From NCBI RefSeq assembly GCF_021917145.1, contig NC_061077.1, positions 11,909,723 through 11,973,722 on the forward strand: DNA of 64,000 bases, given 5' to 3'. A program made the translations under genes and the position numbers. The stretch comes from Hypomesus transpacificus (lineage: Eukaryota > Chordata > Actinopteri > Osmeriformes > Osmeridae). A model generated the notes under the pieces. It saw only the letters and a list, made by a program, of their open reading frames with translations. It did not search any database and was not told where the DNA came from. This document shows positions 1 through 12,500 of this stretch, in pieces; the first letter of the stretch is position 1, and every line of letters begins with the position of its first letter.

Positions 1-800
1 CTCAGGACAGCTTAATTGATGTTTTGGACTGTGGCCTATGGATTGGTTGGTTACAGACTTTTGGGGGACTTTCTGTGGGGTTTCATTGATGCTCGATGGG
101 TTGAAGAGAACCACAAAATTGGTCAGGTTGCCAATGCGTGCGTAAGGTCGAGGCTCTATAGGTCTGTAACACTAAGGGCAAAATTAAGTACTGATCGAAC
201 AAACATTTGTGAATTTAAAAAGCAATGTCGGCCTATTCAGACAAACTCGCCATATCTTGTAAAAATTGTAAGATGAAAGTTTCACCAACTGGTTAGAAAT
301 GCCTTAGAAAAGGATGTGCTGATGGTAAGGGAAATACAATACAATGTTTCCAACCAACTGACCTGCATTGCAGAGGTTGGAGGCCTACGTGATAGTTATT
401 GCTGATGGCGCACCGATGTCCGATGCATAACAATGCTGCCACCTAGTGTTAAATATAAGTAGAGGTAAATTTACACTAACAAAATATATGAATATTATGC
501 AGGTCAGAAAGTAGTGTTCCGGACAGGTTTATAAAAGATTAGACTAATAATATGAATCTATACCTACTCATACCACATAGCCACACCATAAATTGAGATA
601 AACATGCTTTCCAATATATTCATATCTATACGCATGTATTGCATAAACACATAAGCGAGCAAAGGTAAACCAAATGTAAATTCTTAGCTGTACACGCCCA
701 GGACAACCATATAAACGTTAACTATTAACTAATTATCAAAACACATTGGTCTCTGTCAAGACCGATCGTGTTCAAATTTTACCATGTGACACCAGCGGTC
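1..800. other. Intergenic sequence upstream of faah2
   Basis: AT-rich, non-repetitive sequence. A short open frame near the left edge (positions 16-276) has no recognisable domain and no family resemblance, so I do not call it a gene. Nothing else was seen. Confidence 0.5.
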
Positions 801-933
801 AATCTACCTATTTAAAGACGGCAACTTGGTGCATGCTGACAACTGTTTACAAAAAGGGGTGTGAACTCATATAGGCTGTGTATTTTCGAGTTGTTGCTAT
901 CCACCTGTTACGAGTCTAGTGCAAAGGAATATA
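801..933 (+). promoter_or_regulatory. faah2: Putative faah2 core promoter and 5' UTR
   Basis: A TATA-like TATTTAAAG lies at 809-817, about 117 bases before the ATG at 934. This spacing would allow a 5' UTR of roughly 90 bases. The assignment rests only on this motif and its position; the transcription start is not visible. Confidence 0.3.
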
Positions 934-3900
934 ATGGCGTTCACCGTTCTTGAGCGAATAAATGCATGGTTACTTGAAGCGTGCATGGGTGTACTTTTCG
1001 TGATGTTTAAGTTACTGTCGCCGCGGCCGTCCGGTCAACCTAGAAAACTCCCACCGGTTACCAATCCCTTATTGACAATGTCTGCGATGCAGCTCGCGGA
1101 GAAGATTCGTCGTAGAGAGGTCAGTTCATGAAGTGATATTCTGTTCTCGTCCGTCACTCAGTTATTTGGGCGTTAGCTACAGTGTCCGTGGGTAACTACA
1201 TGATCCTATAAGATGCGTCGTCTGTGTAGATTTTTTTTTAAATCTCCATAGTATGTATGTTTTTATTTATTTATTTTTTACAATAGCCAGAAAAACAATG
1301 GACAATGTAAACTTGGGCTGTCCAAGCCTGTTCCTGAAGAGATACCGTCCTGTAGGTTTTTGCTCTGACCCTTATCCAGCAGACTTGGTGGCAGTTTGAC
1401 AAGCTGAATGGGGTTCATTACAGCTGGTGTTGGACGGGAAATACTACAGGAGAGTAGTTCTCCAGGAACAGGGTTGGACTGCCCTGGTGTAGAAGTAAAA
1501 TAAAAACCTTTTGATTCCTTGATCTTGCACACACACTAACTATGTTTTGGTCTCTGAGCAGGTGTTGAGTGTGGAGGTAGTACAGGCCTACATAGACAGG
1601 ATCCAGGAGGTTAACCCTTTGATCAATGCCATGGTTAAGGACAGGTAAATAGAAGTTGCACCTCTCTTCTACTCGTGCTCTTCACCCTATCACAGTTCCC
1701 TCTCCTCCTGTTTTTAATAGGTTACCTCTTACCTCTCTCATCTTTCTCTCTTCATACCTCTTACAATACTTCCTACTCTGCTTTGTATCTTTCTTTACCT
1801 TTACCTTTCTCTCTCTCCCCCTCCTTCCTCCTCTCTCCCCCTCCTTCCTCCTCTCTCCCCCTCCTTCCTCCTCTCTCCCCCTCCTTCCTTCTCTCTCCCC
1901 CTCCTTCCTCCTCTCTCCCCCTCCTTCCTTCTCTCTCCCCCTCCTTCCTCCTCTCTCCCCCTCTCCCCCTCTCTCTCCCCCTCCTTCCTCCTCTCTCCCC
2001 CTCTCTCCAGGTTCTCGGCTGCCCTGCAGGAGGCGGCCCAGGCAGACAGGCTGGTTGAGGAGGAGAGGGGGGGGGAGGAGGTCCTGAAGGACAAGCTACC
2101 TCTGCTGGGGGTCCCCCTTAGTGTCAAAGAGGCCTTCTCCTTGCAAGGTAATGTGCACTGTAACCACTGACCATTACTCCTGCAAACACACAAGTACACA
2201 CACGACATTCGTCATTCCAATGGTGGAATCATCTCCCCATCTCCATCAGAGACACTGACTGTCTCCTCACAGCTTGCTTTCCTAGAGGTACACTCTTGCT
2301 CTTTGACACTCTTGCTCTTCGCTTTGAATAAAAGCGTCTGCTAAATTAATAAATGTACATTTCCTTTACTTCTGTTTCTTTCCTCTCTCCTGCTCTTTTT
2401 CTCTGTCCCTACCCGTCTCACATTCCTTCCTTCCTCTATCCTAATTTCCTTCCCTTCTCTCCTTCCCTAGGCATGCCCAACTCCAGTGGCTTGTTGTCGA
2501 GGCAGCGGGTGTTGGCGTCGGTGGACTCACCCCCCGTGGCGTACCTGAAGAGGGCGGGGGCTATCCCCTTGGGCGTGACCAACTCCAGCGAACTGTGCAT
2601 GTGGATGGAGTCCCACAACCACCTCTACGGCATCACCAACAACCCCTACAACCTGGAGAGGATACCTGGGGGAAGCTCAGGTGAGTCAAGAGGCGTGTCT
2701 GACTAACTAGGGAGTCAGGTGGAGGGAGTCAGGTGGAGGGAGTCAGGTGGAGGGAGTCAGGTGGAGGGAGTCAGGTGGAGGGAGTCAGGTGGAGGGAGTC
2801 AGGTGGAGGGAGTCAGGTGGCTGAGCAGTTAAGGAATCGGGCTAGTAATCAGAAAGTTTCTGAGGACTTGGTACCTTTTTTTGATTTTAAGGATTTTACG
2901 ATCACATCAGGTCACACCATGCTGCTGGTCTCTCCCCTCTGTTGTGTCCCTCCTTTCTTCATCCCTCACTCCAGGAGGAGAGGGCAGTCTGTTGGGAGGA
3001 GCCGGGTCGGTCATAGGGGTGGGGTCTGACATCGGAGGGAGCATCCGCATGCCTTGCTTCTTCAATGGAGTATTTGGCCATAAAACAACACCAGGTGAAC
3101 TTGCGCGTGTGTGTTAGCCTGTCTGTGGTTGTTAGCCTGTCTGTGTCTGTTAGCCTGTCTGTGTGTGTTAGCCTGTCTGTGGGTGTTAGCCTGTCTGTGG
3201 GTGTTAGCCTGTCTGTGGGTGTTAGCCTGTCTGTGTGTATTAGCCTGTCTGTGGGTGTTAGCCTGTCTGTGGGTGTTAGCCTGTCTGTGTCTGTTAGCCT
3301 GTCTGTGGGTGTTCGAGTGTGTTGGTTCCTCCCTGTGGAGGTGACATTTCTCTGGTGCAATGAAGAAAGTAAAAACAAAATAAAAAGTTGATACATGCTG
3401 ACAAAAAATGTGTGGTTTATCCAGGGGTGGTTTCTAATGAGCACCAGTACCCTCCGTCCTCTGGTCTTCACGACGACTACCTCAGCACGGGGCCCATGTG
3501 TCGCTATGCTGAGGATCTACTGCCCATGCTCAGGATCATGGCTGGGCCCAACATTCACAAGTACACACACACATCTACTGTGTTCTCTGCTCGGAGAATA
3601 GACCAGAGACATTTGTATTAGGGATGCTAAGTCTACGTGAAATACTCTGTGAGGTTGTGGTGTAACAGTAGAAAGAGAATGAGTGAGATTAGACGGATGC
3701 GTCACACCGCTGTGTGTGTGTGTCCAGGCTGTCCCTGTCCACGGAGGTGGACCTGAGGAAACTGAGGATCATCACCATCCCTCACGATGGTGGTTCTCTT
3801 CTGGTGTCTCCAGTGGACCAACAGCTCATTCACGCCCAGAGAAAGGGGAGTCTCTCTCTCACTCTCACTCTCTCACACACACACACACAATTTGCCACTT

Positions 3901-5308
3901 GTAACAAGCAAGTGTACATTGTAATTCTTGGTCCTGCTTCTCATGTCCCTGTAATTACTGTAAGTCGCTCTGGATAAGAGCGTTGGCTAAATGATTAAAT
4001 GTAAATGTAAGGAAATCTGTCCAGGTGGTGGAGTACCTGGAGACCGACCTGGGGGTCAGGGTTCAGGAGGTGCGACTGGACGGCCTCAAGTACTCCTTCC
4101 AGATCTGGAACACCTTCATGAACCTGCCTGACCACGAGGGCAAGGTGGGGCTCCAACCTCCGACTCCACCACCATGGATGAGGAAGGACGTCATCCTAGA
4201 ATCATGGATGTTATGTTAGCTACCGTATGGATGAGAGTGGAGAATAAGACTAGGTCACCTGCATGTGTCTATTGCTTTTGAGCTCAGGCAGACTATAGGT
4301 ATGTCAGTATAGCAGTAACAGCTGTTGTGACTGGAGAGTTAAAGTATGGGGTGTGGTGGAGCAAATTGGTCAAGATGTGAACCTTGTTTATGACATGCTA
4401 GTTACACGTGTGTGTGTGTGTTGTCAGCCTCCCCAACCCTTTGCGGAGCTGCTGGGGGAGCCGGGGAAGCCAGTGAGGCCCGTGTGGGAACTGCTGAAGT
4501 GGACGGTGGGAAGGTCGTCTCACACCATGGCTGCCGTTGGTAACATCCCACGAATTAATAAATGACAATTGACACGTGAGCCTCACTGCCGTCCCCTTCA
4601 GGGTGTGTGGGCCCACTACCAGTGCAGACGTCTCTCTGTGTGTGTGTGTGTGTGTTGACGTCCGTCCGTCATCGTGTGTGTTTCCAGGCCTGGTTCTGAT
4701 CGAGATGACCAACTCCAAAGCGTCTCCGTTGGTCCTCCAGCTGAAGGAGCGGCTCCAGCAGGAGGTGGAGGAGCTCCTGGGGGAGGATGGGGTGCTGCTC
4801 TACCCCAGCCACCCCCACCTGGCCCCCAAACACCACCACCCTCTCTTCACCCCCTTCAACTTCTCCTACACTGGTGAGACAGGAGCAGGGAGGATGACAC
4901 AGTGAATGTAGCTAACGCAGGTCGATGGATGGTGTGTCCAATGCATCGGGCTACCAATCAGAAGGTTATCGGTTCGATTCCCGTGCCATATGACATTGTG
5001 TCCCTGGGCACGGCACTTCACCTTACTTCACTCAGGGAAATGTCCCTATACTTACTGGATAAGTGTCTGCTAAATGACTAAATGTAAACCCGGATACCAC
5101 TCCCCCCCCCCCCTCCCCTCTTACCTCTCCAGGCATCCTGAACATCTTGGGCCTCCCCGTGACCCAGTGTCCTTTGGGGCTGAGTGAGGAGGGCCTCCCC
5201 CTGGGAGTGCAGCTGGTGGCTGGGAAGAGTCGAGACCATCTGCCCCTGGCCATGGCCCTGTATCTGGAGAAGGCCTTTGGGGGCTGGAGGGACCCCGGTG
5301 CCTCTTGA
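934..5308 (+). CDS. faah2: Fatty-acid amide hydrolase 2 (11 exons)
   Basis: Amidase-signature serine hydrolase that cleaves fatty-acid amides such as oleamide and anandamide at internal membranes. Exons: 934-1119, 1562-1644, 2011-2147, 2471-2680, 2975-3094, 3425-3560, 3728-3845, 4025-4144, 4428-4539, 4688-4873 and 5133-5308. All phases agree and give 527 residues (human FAAH2 is 532). A hydrophobic N-terminal segment (about residues 10-30) would be the membrane anchor. The triad is complete: Lys129 in PLSVKEAF, cis-Ser204 in PGGSSGGEG and nucleophile Ser228 in GSDIGGSIRMP, each two residues before the human number. The C-terminal block GLPVTQCPLG is also conserved. All introns are GT-AG except after exon 7, where the donor reads AAG|GGGAGT. 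The start was chosen because an ATG with conserved downstream sequence lies at 934. The gene ends tail to tail with nelfa. Whether it is the a or b fish paralogue cannot be told here. Confidence 0.95.
1803..2006 (+). repeat. CT-rich minisatellite before faah2 exon 3
   Basis: About ten copies of an 18-19-bp unit, CTCTCTCCCCCTCCTTCCT with small variants. The array runs directly into the exon 3 splice acceptor, so the polypyrimidine tract of this intron has been expanded to about 200 bases. Confidence 0.85.
2316..2360 (+). mobile_element. SINE/L2 3'-tail fragment
   Basis: Contains the diagnostic tail CTTTGAATAAAAGCGTCTG followed by CTAAATTAATAAATGTA, the degenerate 3' end of the SINE family seen in full at 24831 and 26328. 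It lies in faah2 intron 3. Confidence 0.55.
2713..2820 (+). repeat. 14-bp minisatellite (GGGAGTCAGGTGGA)n
   Basis: About eight near-perfect tandem copies in faah2 intron 4. The unit matches the first 13 bases of the SINE head that follows immediately, so the array appears to be an expansion of the SINE 5' end. Confidence 0.85.
2809..2866 (+). mobile_element. SINE head fragment (tRNA-derived)
   Basis: Starts GGGAGTCAGGTGGCTGAG and continues with GGAATCGGGCTAGTAATCAG, the tRNA-like 5' part of the SINE family found elsewhere in the window. The body and the L2-like tail are missing. Confidence 0.6.
3104..3312 (+). repeat. 18-bp minisatellite (TTAGCCTGTCTGTGGGTG)n
   Basis: About eleven copies with GGG, TGT and TCT variants in faah2 intron 5, starting ten bases after the exon 5 donor. 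The variant order is irregular. The unit length is a multiple of three, which is why open frames run through it; they are not genes. Confidence 0.85.
3957..4010 (+). mobile_element. SINE/L2 tail fragment with GGATA stem-loop
   Basis: Contains CGCTCTGGATAAGAGCG, a perfect 6-bp stem (CGCTCT/AGAGCG) around a GGATA loop, followed by TAAATGATTAAATGTAAATG. This is the L2-clade 3' tail recognised by the partner LINE reverse transcriptase. It lies just upstream of faah2 exon 8. Confidence 0.65.
4940..5090 (+). mobile_element. tRNA-derived SINE, 5'-truncated
   Basis: Retains a tRNA-like B box (GGTTCGATTCC), the central TGTCCCTGGGCACGGCACTTC segment and a decayed tail (GGATAAGTGTCTGCTAAATG). It is in faah2 intron 10, in sense orientation. 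The head lacks the first bases seen in better copies. Confidence 0.7.
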
Positions 5309-5522
5309 GCCCACGACACCCCACGCCAGACCTCTTCCCTGGCCTGGCTGGAGACAAAACCATGCCTATTTATTTTCAATTAAAATCCCTTTGATTCAGA
5401 AGGAATTCAAGTGGCATGCTGGTACACACCTGACTGCTGGCTGGGCATGACCAGTCTAGTGGTCGGGGGATTCAGCATCAACACGTGGCAGTTTCAGTAT
5501 AGTTGCCTTTATGCACACAACA

Positions 5523-5528
5523 AATAAA
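5523..5528 (+). promoter_or_regulatory. faah2: Poly(A) signal AATAAA of faah2
   Basis: AATAAA lies 215 bases after the faah2 stop. An ATTAAA variant occurs at about 5379-5384 and could be used instead. Both are consistent with a short 3' UTR. Confidence 0.5.
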
Positions 5529-5784
5529 ATATTTTTGCATGACATGACTACATTTTGTACCATTTCTTCCTGAAATACTATCAGTAAATGATACATGGAA
5601 CGTATTATCTGCAGTTCTGCTTTAAAAAAAAAAATTTAAATAACTTGAAAAAAGGTCAATTTCATAAACCTTGCTTTTAAAGCAAATCTGTGGGACTAAT
5701 TTATACGGAAACTTATCCTGACTCAGACGGGTTATCTGAGGGAGAGGCAGCAAAGTCAGGAAGCACTTTTCAGTCTCGTCACGT

Positions 5785-5790
5785 TTTATT
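5785..5790 (-). promoter_or_regulatory. nelfa: Candidate poly(A) signal of nelfa
   Basis: AATAAA on the minus strand about 720 bases after the nelfa stop codon. Together with the faah2 signal at 5523 it would leave about 260 bases between two convergent 3' ends. Confidence 0.4.
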
Positions 5791-6288
5791 TCCTTGCCTT
5801 CTTGATGGAAGGATTACTTTAAAAACATTCTGGAACATTCCCAAAACAGAACTGGACAGCGTTAGAAAAAATCATGATAGTCACTCCCCCATCATACTTT
5901 TGACGTTCATCATTTTAATGTGTCCACACCATCCATTTCTGGTTTTCTTGACAAGTAGGAGGAAGGAGCTGCTAAAACGCCACATTTAAACAATCTCGCA
6001 TTGAATAACAGGCAGTCTTTAACTTTGCTGTGTTAACACCAAACACAGCTCAGTGGGATAACGCATGACGATAGGACCAGGGTGTCTACGGGGGGGGAAG
6101 TCGCGGGAGGAAGAGGAGAACAAAATGCTCTTCTCCCAGTCGGAACCTTCCCCCCCCCTCCCTTTCACCACAAACATTCAGAAATCTGACGGGGATGTCA
6201 AAAAACAACAACAACAAACAAACGAGGAAAATAAAGAAGAGAGTTTTGGTAGTCTTGAAGGACTCTGCCTTTTGGCAACGCAGAGGCA

Positions 6289-6353
6289 CAAAGAACTACA
6301 AGTCCAAAGAACTAAAAGTCCAAAGAACTACAAGTCCAAAGAACTACAAGTCC
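6289..6353 (+). repeat. 16-bp tandem repeat (AAAGAACTACAAGTCC)n
   Basis: Four near-identical copies inside the presumed nelfa 3' UTR. No function is visible. Confidence 0.8.
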
Positions 6354-6506
6354 CACAGCTTCTCAAGAGCTGGATTTGGCCCACGTGTGTGTGTATGTGT
6401 GTGTGTACACAATGTACATACAGAGTTGAAAGAATGCGTGTCAGTGAGCATGTATGTGCATGAACGTGTGTGTGCGCATGTGTAGTAAGTCCCAAGTCCC
6501 CTGTTC

Positions 6507-9500
6507 TCAGGATGCGTTGGTGATGGGTTTGTATTTCTTGAGCCGGGTCCACTGGCCTGTGGTGTAGTTCATCTCGAACACCGTGTCCACCAGCATGGTG
6601 GTGCTGCCTGTGCCGTCCGCCTTGGGCAGGACCTCCGTGTGCTCGCTCAGCTTGATCTGGATGATGTCACCCTGCTCCGGGCATGGGTTCTCTGGGGAGG
6701 GGAGGGGGGGAGGATGGGTTGTGAGTGTCATTTACATTTAGTCATTTAGCAGACGCTCTTATCCGGAGCGACTTACAGTAAGTACAGGGACATTCTCCCC
6801 CGAGGGAAGTAGGGTGAAGTGCCTTACCCAAGGGCACAACGTCATTTCGCACAACCGGGAATCGAACCGGCAACATTCTGATTAACAGCCCAATTCCCTA
6901 ACCGCTCAGCCATCTAACCCTCCATTTATTACGAGTGACCCCCACCCAAGTCGCTATGAGTTACCCAAGGTCATACGCTAGGTCAATTTTGTTACTTAAT
7001 ACTTTTCCCACTAAAGTTCTCAGCACCCAGGCCGCAGGGAGCTCCACCGAGCCGGCCTGTGTGTCGTACCTCTGGATCCAGCCATGAAGCCCAGGATAAG
7101 GGCCTTCTCTGGCCTCGTCACCTTGTTGGCCGTCTTGAACATCTCCTGGGCCGCGTACATCTGATCTCTCTGGAGGGGTAAAACCACACGCACATGCAGA
7201 CAGACAGAGAGACAGAGACATGGTATGAGAGAGAGGGGGGGGGGGGGGGGGGGGGGGGGTTCCGTATTCATCAGCAGAACCGGCCTCTACTGAGAGCCAC
7301 TTGGGGGTGGTTAGCCATGAAGGGGTGAGCTTCACAGCAGCTCAAATGACTAAACGACGTCCGCATGTGGGTCGTTCGTTCCAGCCGAGAGAGACATGCA
7401 GTCACAGCGAGCGGAGGGGGACCCACCGTGAGCGACAGGTTCTTCTTGGGTTGGGGCTGCGGAGGCGTGGGCGTGGGCTGCGGCGTGCTGGGGTGCTGGG
7501 CGGGGGTCTCTGGCTGGGCGGCGGTAGCGGCCGCAGGGGGGCCGTTGCTGGCCGGCGTACTGGTCGGCGTGCTGGGGGAGGTGGGCGCGGCTGGGCTGGC
7601 CGTGCTGGCGTTGTACATGGGCGTCCGCTGCTTGAACTGGGTGGGGAGGGTGGCTGTGCCCGCGCCGGGCGTGGCCGACTCCTCGGGCTGCCGGCCCAGC
7701 TGGAGGGCGTCGCGGCCTGACCCGCCCGCGTTGGCTGTGGGGGGAGGGAGCAACGAAGGAGACCGCCATGAAACCAGCCGACAAACAACATGTCACAAAC
7801 CATAAGGAAATGGGGGCAACATGGCCTAGGGGGTACCGAGGACCAAGATTGAGAACCACTGGCCTAGGGAACCACCCAGAACACAGCCCTACGAAGAATC
7901 TTATCCTTTTGTATTCCGAGAGCTATGACACACACACACACACACACTGGTCCCCCTCACCTGGCTGTGCCTCTGAGCTGGGAATGTAAGAGGAGGAGGG
8001 GACCATGCTGGGTGTGGCAGGCAGGTAGCTGGTGGAGGGCAGGGCACTCTCGTTGTTCAACGCCCCCAGTTTCTGCAACACACAAAAGGCATATGAGAAT
8101 GTGCTTCTGTGAACGAGAGAGAGAGTGGGAGAGAGGAGGGGAAAGACAAAGAGAGACAGTGGGAGACATGAAGTGTGTATACCTGCGTAGAGACCAGACC
8201 AGCAGCATAGTCTGGAGTAGCGTTCTCCACCACCGCCGCTTCCTCTTTAGCTGCCTTCTCCCCGGCCTCTGTCTCTGTAGGAGAGACCAGCACACACACA
8301 CACTGAGCACCTGCTGAACACCTGCTGTACGCATCAACAGCAGAAGCCACAGGGGGGATAGAAACACAGAGATAGTGGAGGTAGAGAAAAAAACTGTCCT
8401 TTACCTAGAGTCTTTCTTCTCCTCTTTGCTTCTCTGCCAGCTCCAACCATGTCCAGCTCTGAGATATCCAACAACTGGAGGCAAGTAAAGTCAATAAAGT
8501 TTGCATAAATACAGGTCCTTCTCAAAAAATTAGCATATTGTGATAAAGTTCATTATTTTCCATAATGTAATGATAAAAATTAAACTTTCATATATTTTAG
8601 ATTCATTGCACACCAACTGAAATATTTCAGGTCTTTTATTGTTTTAATACTGATGATTTTGGCATACAGCTCATGAAAACCCCAAATTCCTATCTCAAAG
8701 AATTAGCATATTTCATCCGACCAATAAAAGAAGTGTTTTTAATACAAAAAAAGTCAACCTTCAAATAATTATGTTCAGTTATGCACTCAATACTTGGTCG
8801 GGAATCCTTTTGCAGAAATGACTGCTTCAATGCGGCGTGGCATGGAGGCAATCAGCCTGTGGCACTGCTGAGGTGTTATGGAGGCCCAGGATGCTTCGAT
8901 AGCGGCCTTAAGCTTAGCCAGCGTGTTGGGTCTTGCGTCTCTCAACTTTCTCTTCACAATATCCCACAGATTCTCTATGGGGTTCAGGTCAGGAGAGTTG
9001 GCAGGCCAATTGAGCACAGTAATACCATGGTCAGTAAACCATTTACCAGTGGTTTTGGCACTGTGAGCAGGTGCCATGTCGTGCTGAAAAAATGAAATCT
9101 TCATCTCCATAAAGCTTTTCAGCAGATGGAAGCATGAAGTGCTCCAAAATCTCCTGATAGCTAGCTGCATTGACCCTGCCCTTGATAAAACACAGTGGAC
9201 CAACACCAGCAGCTGACATGGCACCCCAGACCATCACTGACTGTGGGTACTTGACACTGGACTTCAGGCATTTTGGCATTTCCTTCTCCCCAGTCTTCCT
9301 CCAGACTCTGGCACCTTGATTTCCGAATGATATGCAACATTTGCTTTCATCCGAAAAAAGTACTTTGGACCACTGAGCAACAGTCCAGTGCTGCTTCTCT
9401 GTAGCCCAGGTCAGGCGCTTCTGCCGCTGTTTCTGGTTCAAAAGTGGCTTGACCTGGGGAATGCGGCACCTGTAGCCCATTTCCTGCACACGCCTGTGCA

Positions 9501-12500
9501 CGGTGGCTCTGGATGTTTCTACTCCAGACTCAGTCCACTGCTTCCGCAGGTCCCCCAAGGTCTGGAATCGGTCCTTCTCCACAATCTTCCTCAGGGTCCG
9601 GTCACCTCTTCTCGTTGTGCAGCGTTTTTTGCCACACTTTTTCCTTCCCACAGACTTCCCACTGAGGTGCCTTGATACAGCACTCTGGGAACAGCCTATT
9701 TGTTCAGAAATTTCTTTCTGTGTCTTACCCTCTTGCTTGAGGGTGTCAATGATGGCCTTCTGGACAGCAGTCAGGTCGGCAGTCTTACCCATGATTGCGG
9801 TTTTGAGTAATGAAACAGGCTGGGAGTTTTTAAAAGCCTCAGGAATCTTTTGCAGGTGTTTAGAGTTAATTAGTTAATTCAGATGATTATGTTAATAGCT
9901 CGTTTAGAGACCCTTTTCATGATATGCTAATTTTTTTAGATTTTTTAGAGAAAAAAAATTTTTTTTTAGAGAATTTGGGGTTTTCATGAGCTGTATGCCA
10001 AAATCATCAGTATTAAAACAATAAAAGACCTGAAATATTTCAGTTGGTGTGCAATGAATCTAAAATATATGAAAGTTTAATTTTTATCATTACATTATGG
10101 AAAATAATGAACTTTATCACAATATGCTAATTTTTTGAGAAGGACCTGTATACATTTGAGGAATAACCTGTCTTGTCCAGCAGGGTTGATATATCGTCCG
10201 ACAGGGGGTGAAAATGGTCTTCACATTAGAACGTGCAGCGCACGGACGCCCTGGGAAACCCGAATAGCTATGTTGGGCAACGACAGAGCAGAACGTGACG
10301 GAGCCATGGTTACCTTGACGCCCCTCTCCTTGCGCAGTGGAGTGCGTGCAGGGGCGATGGGGGTGCGGTTGCTGGGGGGGCTGAACATGCTGGGGGTGGT
10401 GGGGCTGCGGAAGGGGGCTTTGGGGATACCCTTGAGGGGCGCTGGAAAAGAAACGGGCGTTTTTAAAATCTCAAGTTATCGATACAGACATGTTCAACTT
10501 AGTGAGTTCCTCCATTTTGATGTGTGTGTGTGTATATGATTGTGTGTGTTTTGCTGCATGTGCATGTGTGTGTTTAACTTGTGCGTGTCAGACTCACTGG
10601 TGGTGTCTAACTTCTTAACCAGACCTCGACCTTTGGCGTGGAAAGGCACTCCAGCCGTCTTCTTGAGCTGCTGAGCAGTTTCTGTGGCTGCAGACAGGAA
10701 GAGACCAGATCTGAACAGGACTCCAACATGGAAGAGCCTCACACACCACCAATACAGCACACACTGGTTCTGCAGCAACGCTTTGCGTGTTCTAAACTTT
10801 TCCCCCCCAATAAATTCAATATATAGGTCGTGGGACTGGATTAATAAAGCTTGAGGCTTTCTTGGTAAACCAATATTAAACAACTAAGGTGCCAACCGCC
10901 ATGTGGCTTCTACCTCTCGTTCAAAAGCTCGCTGTTCTGACAGGAATGCGGCGTTTGTGCCGCCCCAAAGATGGAGGACAGTGGAGGAGTGTTACGAGCA
11001 GAGGAGGGGGGCGGGGTTTTACATTTCTGTAGCAGCTCTGCCCTGAGGGTGGCGCTCTTGGGCTTTCTCTTCAGCTGGAAGTGTTTGACAGGCGGGGTGA
11101 GGGGGCCCACCAGGGTGGTCAGGGCACTCTTGTTCAGGTACTGGCACTCCAGGGGCAACATGACCGACGCCTCACACTCACTCACTGCAGCCGAGGGGGA
11201 GAGAGAGGGGTAGAGGGGGGAGAGAGAGGGGTAGTGGGGGGAGAGAGAGGGGTAGAGGGACAGGTAAGAGGGGTGAATAAGTGGACGACAGCAACAGGTG
11301 TCATTTTGAACTTATGCATTTATATTTTCTTTATCTGAGTCAGTGCACACTGCAAAGAAAGTAGAGGCATGTCCGAGCTATCATCCGGACACACATACAG
11401 CAAAACATGAAGTCATGCTTGCTGTTACATGCATATAATACTGCTGTGACTGCAAAGACAATCAGAAGAAAAAAAAACATTAAATGTTGATCTAATCTAA
11501 GAGACTTTTAGTCTAACACTAAAACCATTTAATGACCCCTGACCTTTCTCTCGGAGTTCCCCCAGGATGTCCTGCACGTTGGGGTTCTGCTCCTCCAAGT
11601 CCAAGTTGAGGGAGCCTGTTTCCGGGAAGGACTTAAGAATGTCTGCCACCATCAAGACCCACGGCTCAGAGTCCACCGTGGCCAGCTGGATGATCTCTGA
11701 CAGGGCTTCCTTCATCTACGGAGACAGGAATCAGAATTGTTAGTTGCACTGAGAGAGGCAAAAACTACCCGCATTATTACGGAAGGAACAAGATTTGTTT
11801 TTTTATCATTCAAAAATGTTGGTGGTTTAACGCTGAAGTACGCGCCAAACATATGCGTTATTAATGGGAGGCAGATTATGTCTGAATCGTTGACACTGAC
11901 GTGACATTCTATTTAATTATTTAAATGTACAGCAAGAAATTAAGTTAACCACTCAAGTCAAGACAATTCAGTCACTGCTGAGTATCAAACTTTCGGTGTG
12001 ACAACTTTGTAGTTAGGCTAGCTACGCCCTCCGTAAGACAGCATGGGTTGGTAAACTAGCCAACACACCGCAAGCATGCTAGCCTAGCAAGGTTCTGCAT
12101 GTTTGATAACAAGAACGTAATGTTAAACTACGCTTTCCTTACAAGCGGCAAGCTATAGCAGCTAACTAACTTTGCTAGCTAATACTTTGCAAGCTTGCGA
12201 ACGAATGCCTTAATCGACGGTTAGTTAGCTAGCTAATTAATTTAACTTGTTTGCTAATAATATACGACCAGGTAAACAAGGACATTTAACAGCTAGCTGG
12301 CTAATCAAATAGCCTTTAACTACAATAATTAACAAAGAGAATACAGCAAGTTCAAGATGCGGATCCAGCTAGTTAAATAGCCTAGCTGGGTTAGCCAGTA
12401 AACAGTAATACAAACTAGTCTGTTGCTGTTCATAGATTGCTAATAGATTATGATTAGATCGTATTAGCTAGCTAGCCTAGCAAGTCAGAGATGGCAGATG

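Noticed and set aside
2733..3029. 98-residue frame that begins in the 14-bp minisatellite
   Set aside because: It fuses repeat, SINE head and out-of-frame faah2 exon 5; not a gene.
7301..7859. Plus-strand Gly/Arg-rich and other-frame Pro/Arg-rich frames around 7.3-7.9 kb
   Set aside because: Shadows of nelfa exon 9, which is GC-rich and therefore open in several frames; only the minus-strand frame matches NELF-A.
8781..9877. Plus-strand frames over the Tc1 element
   Set aside because: Antisense shadows of the transposase.
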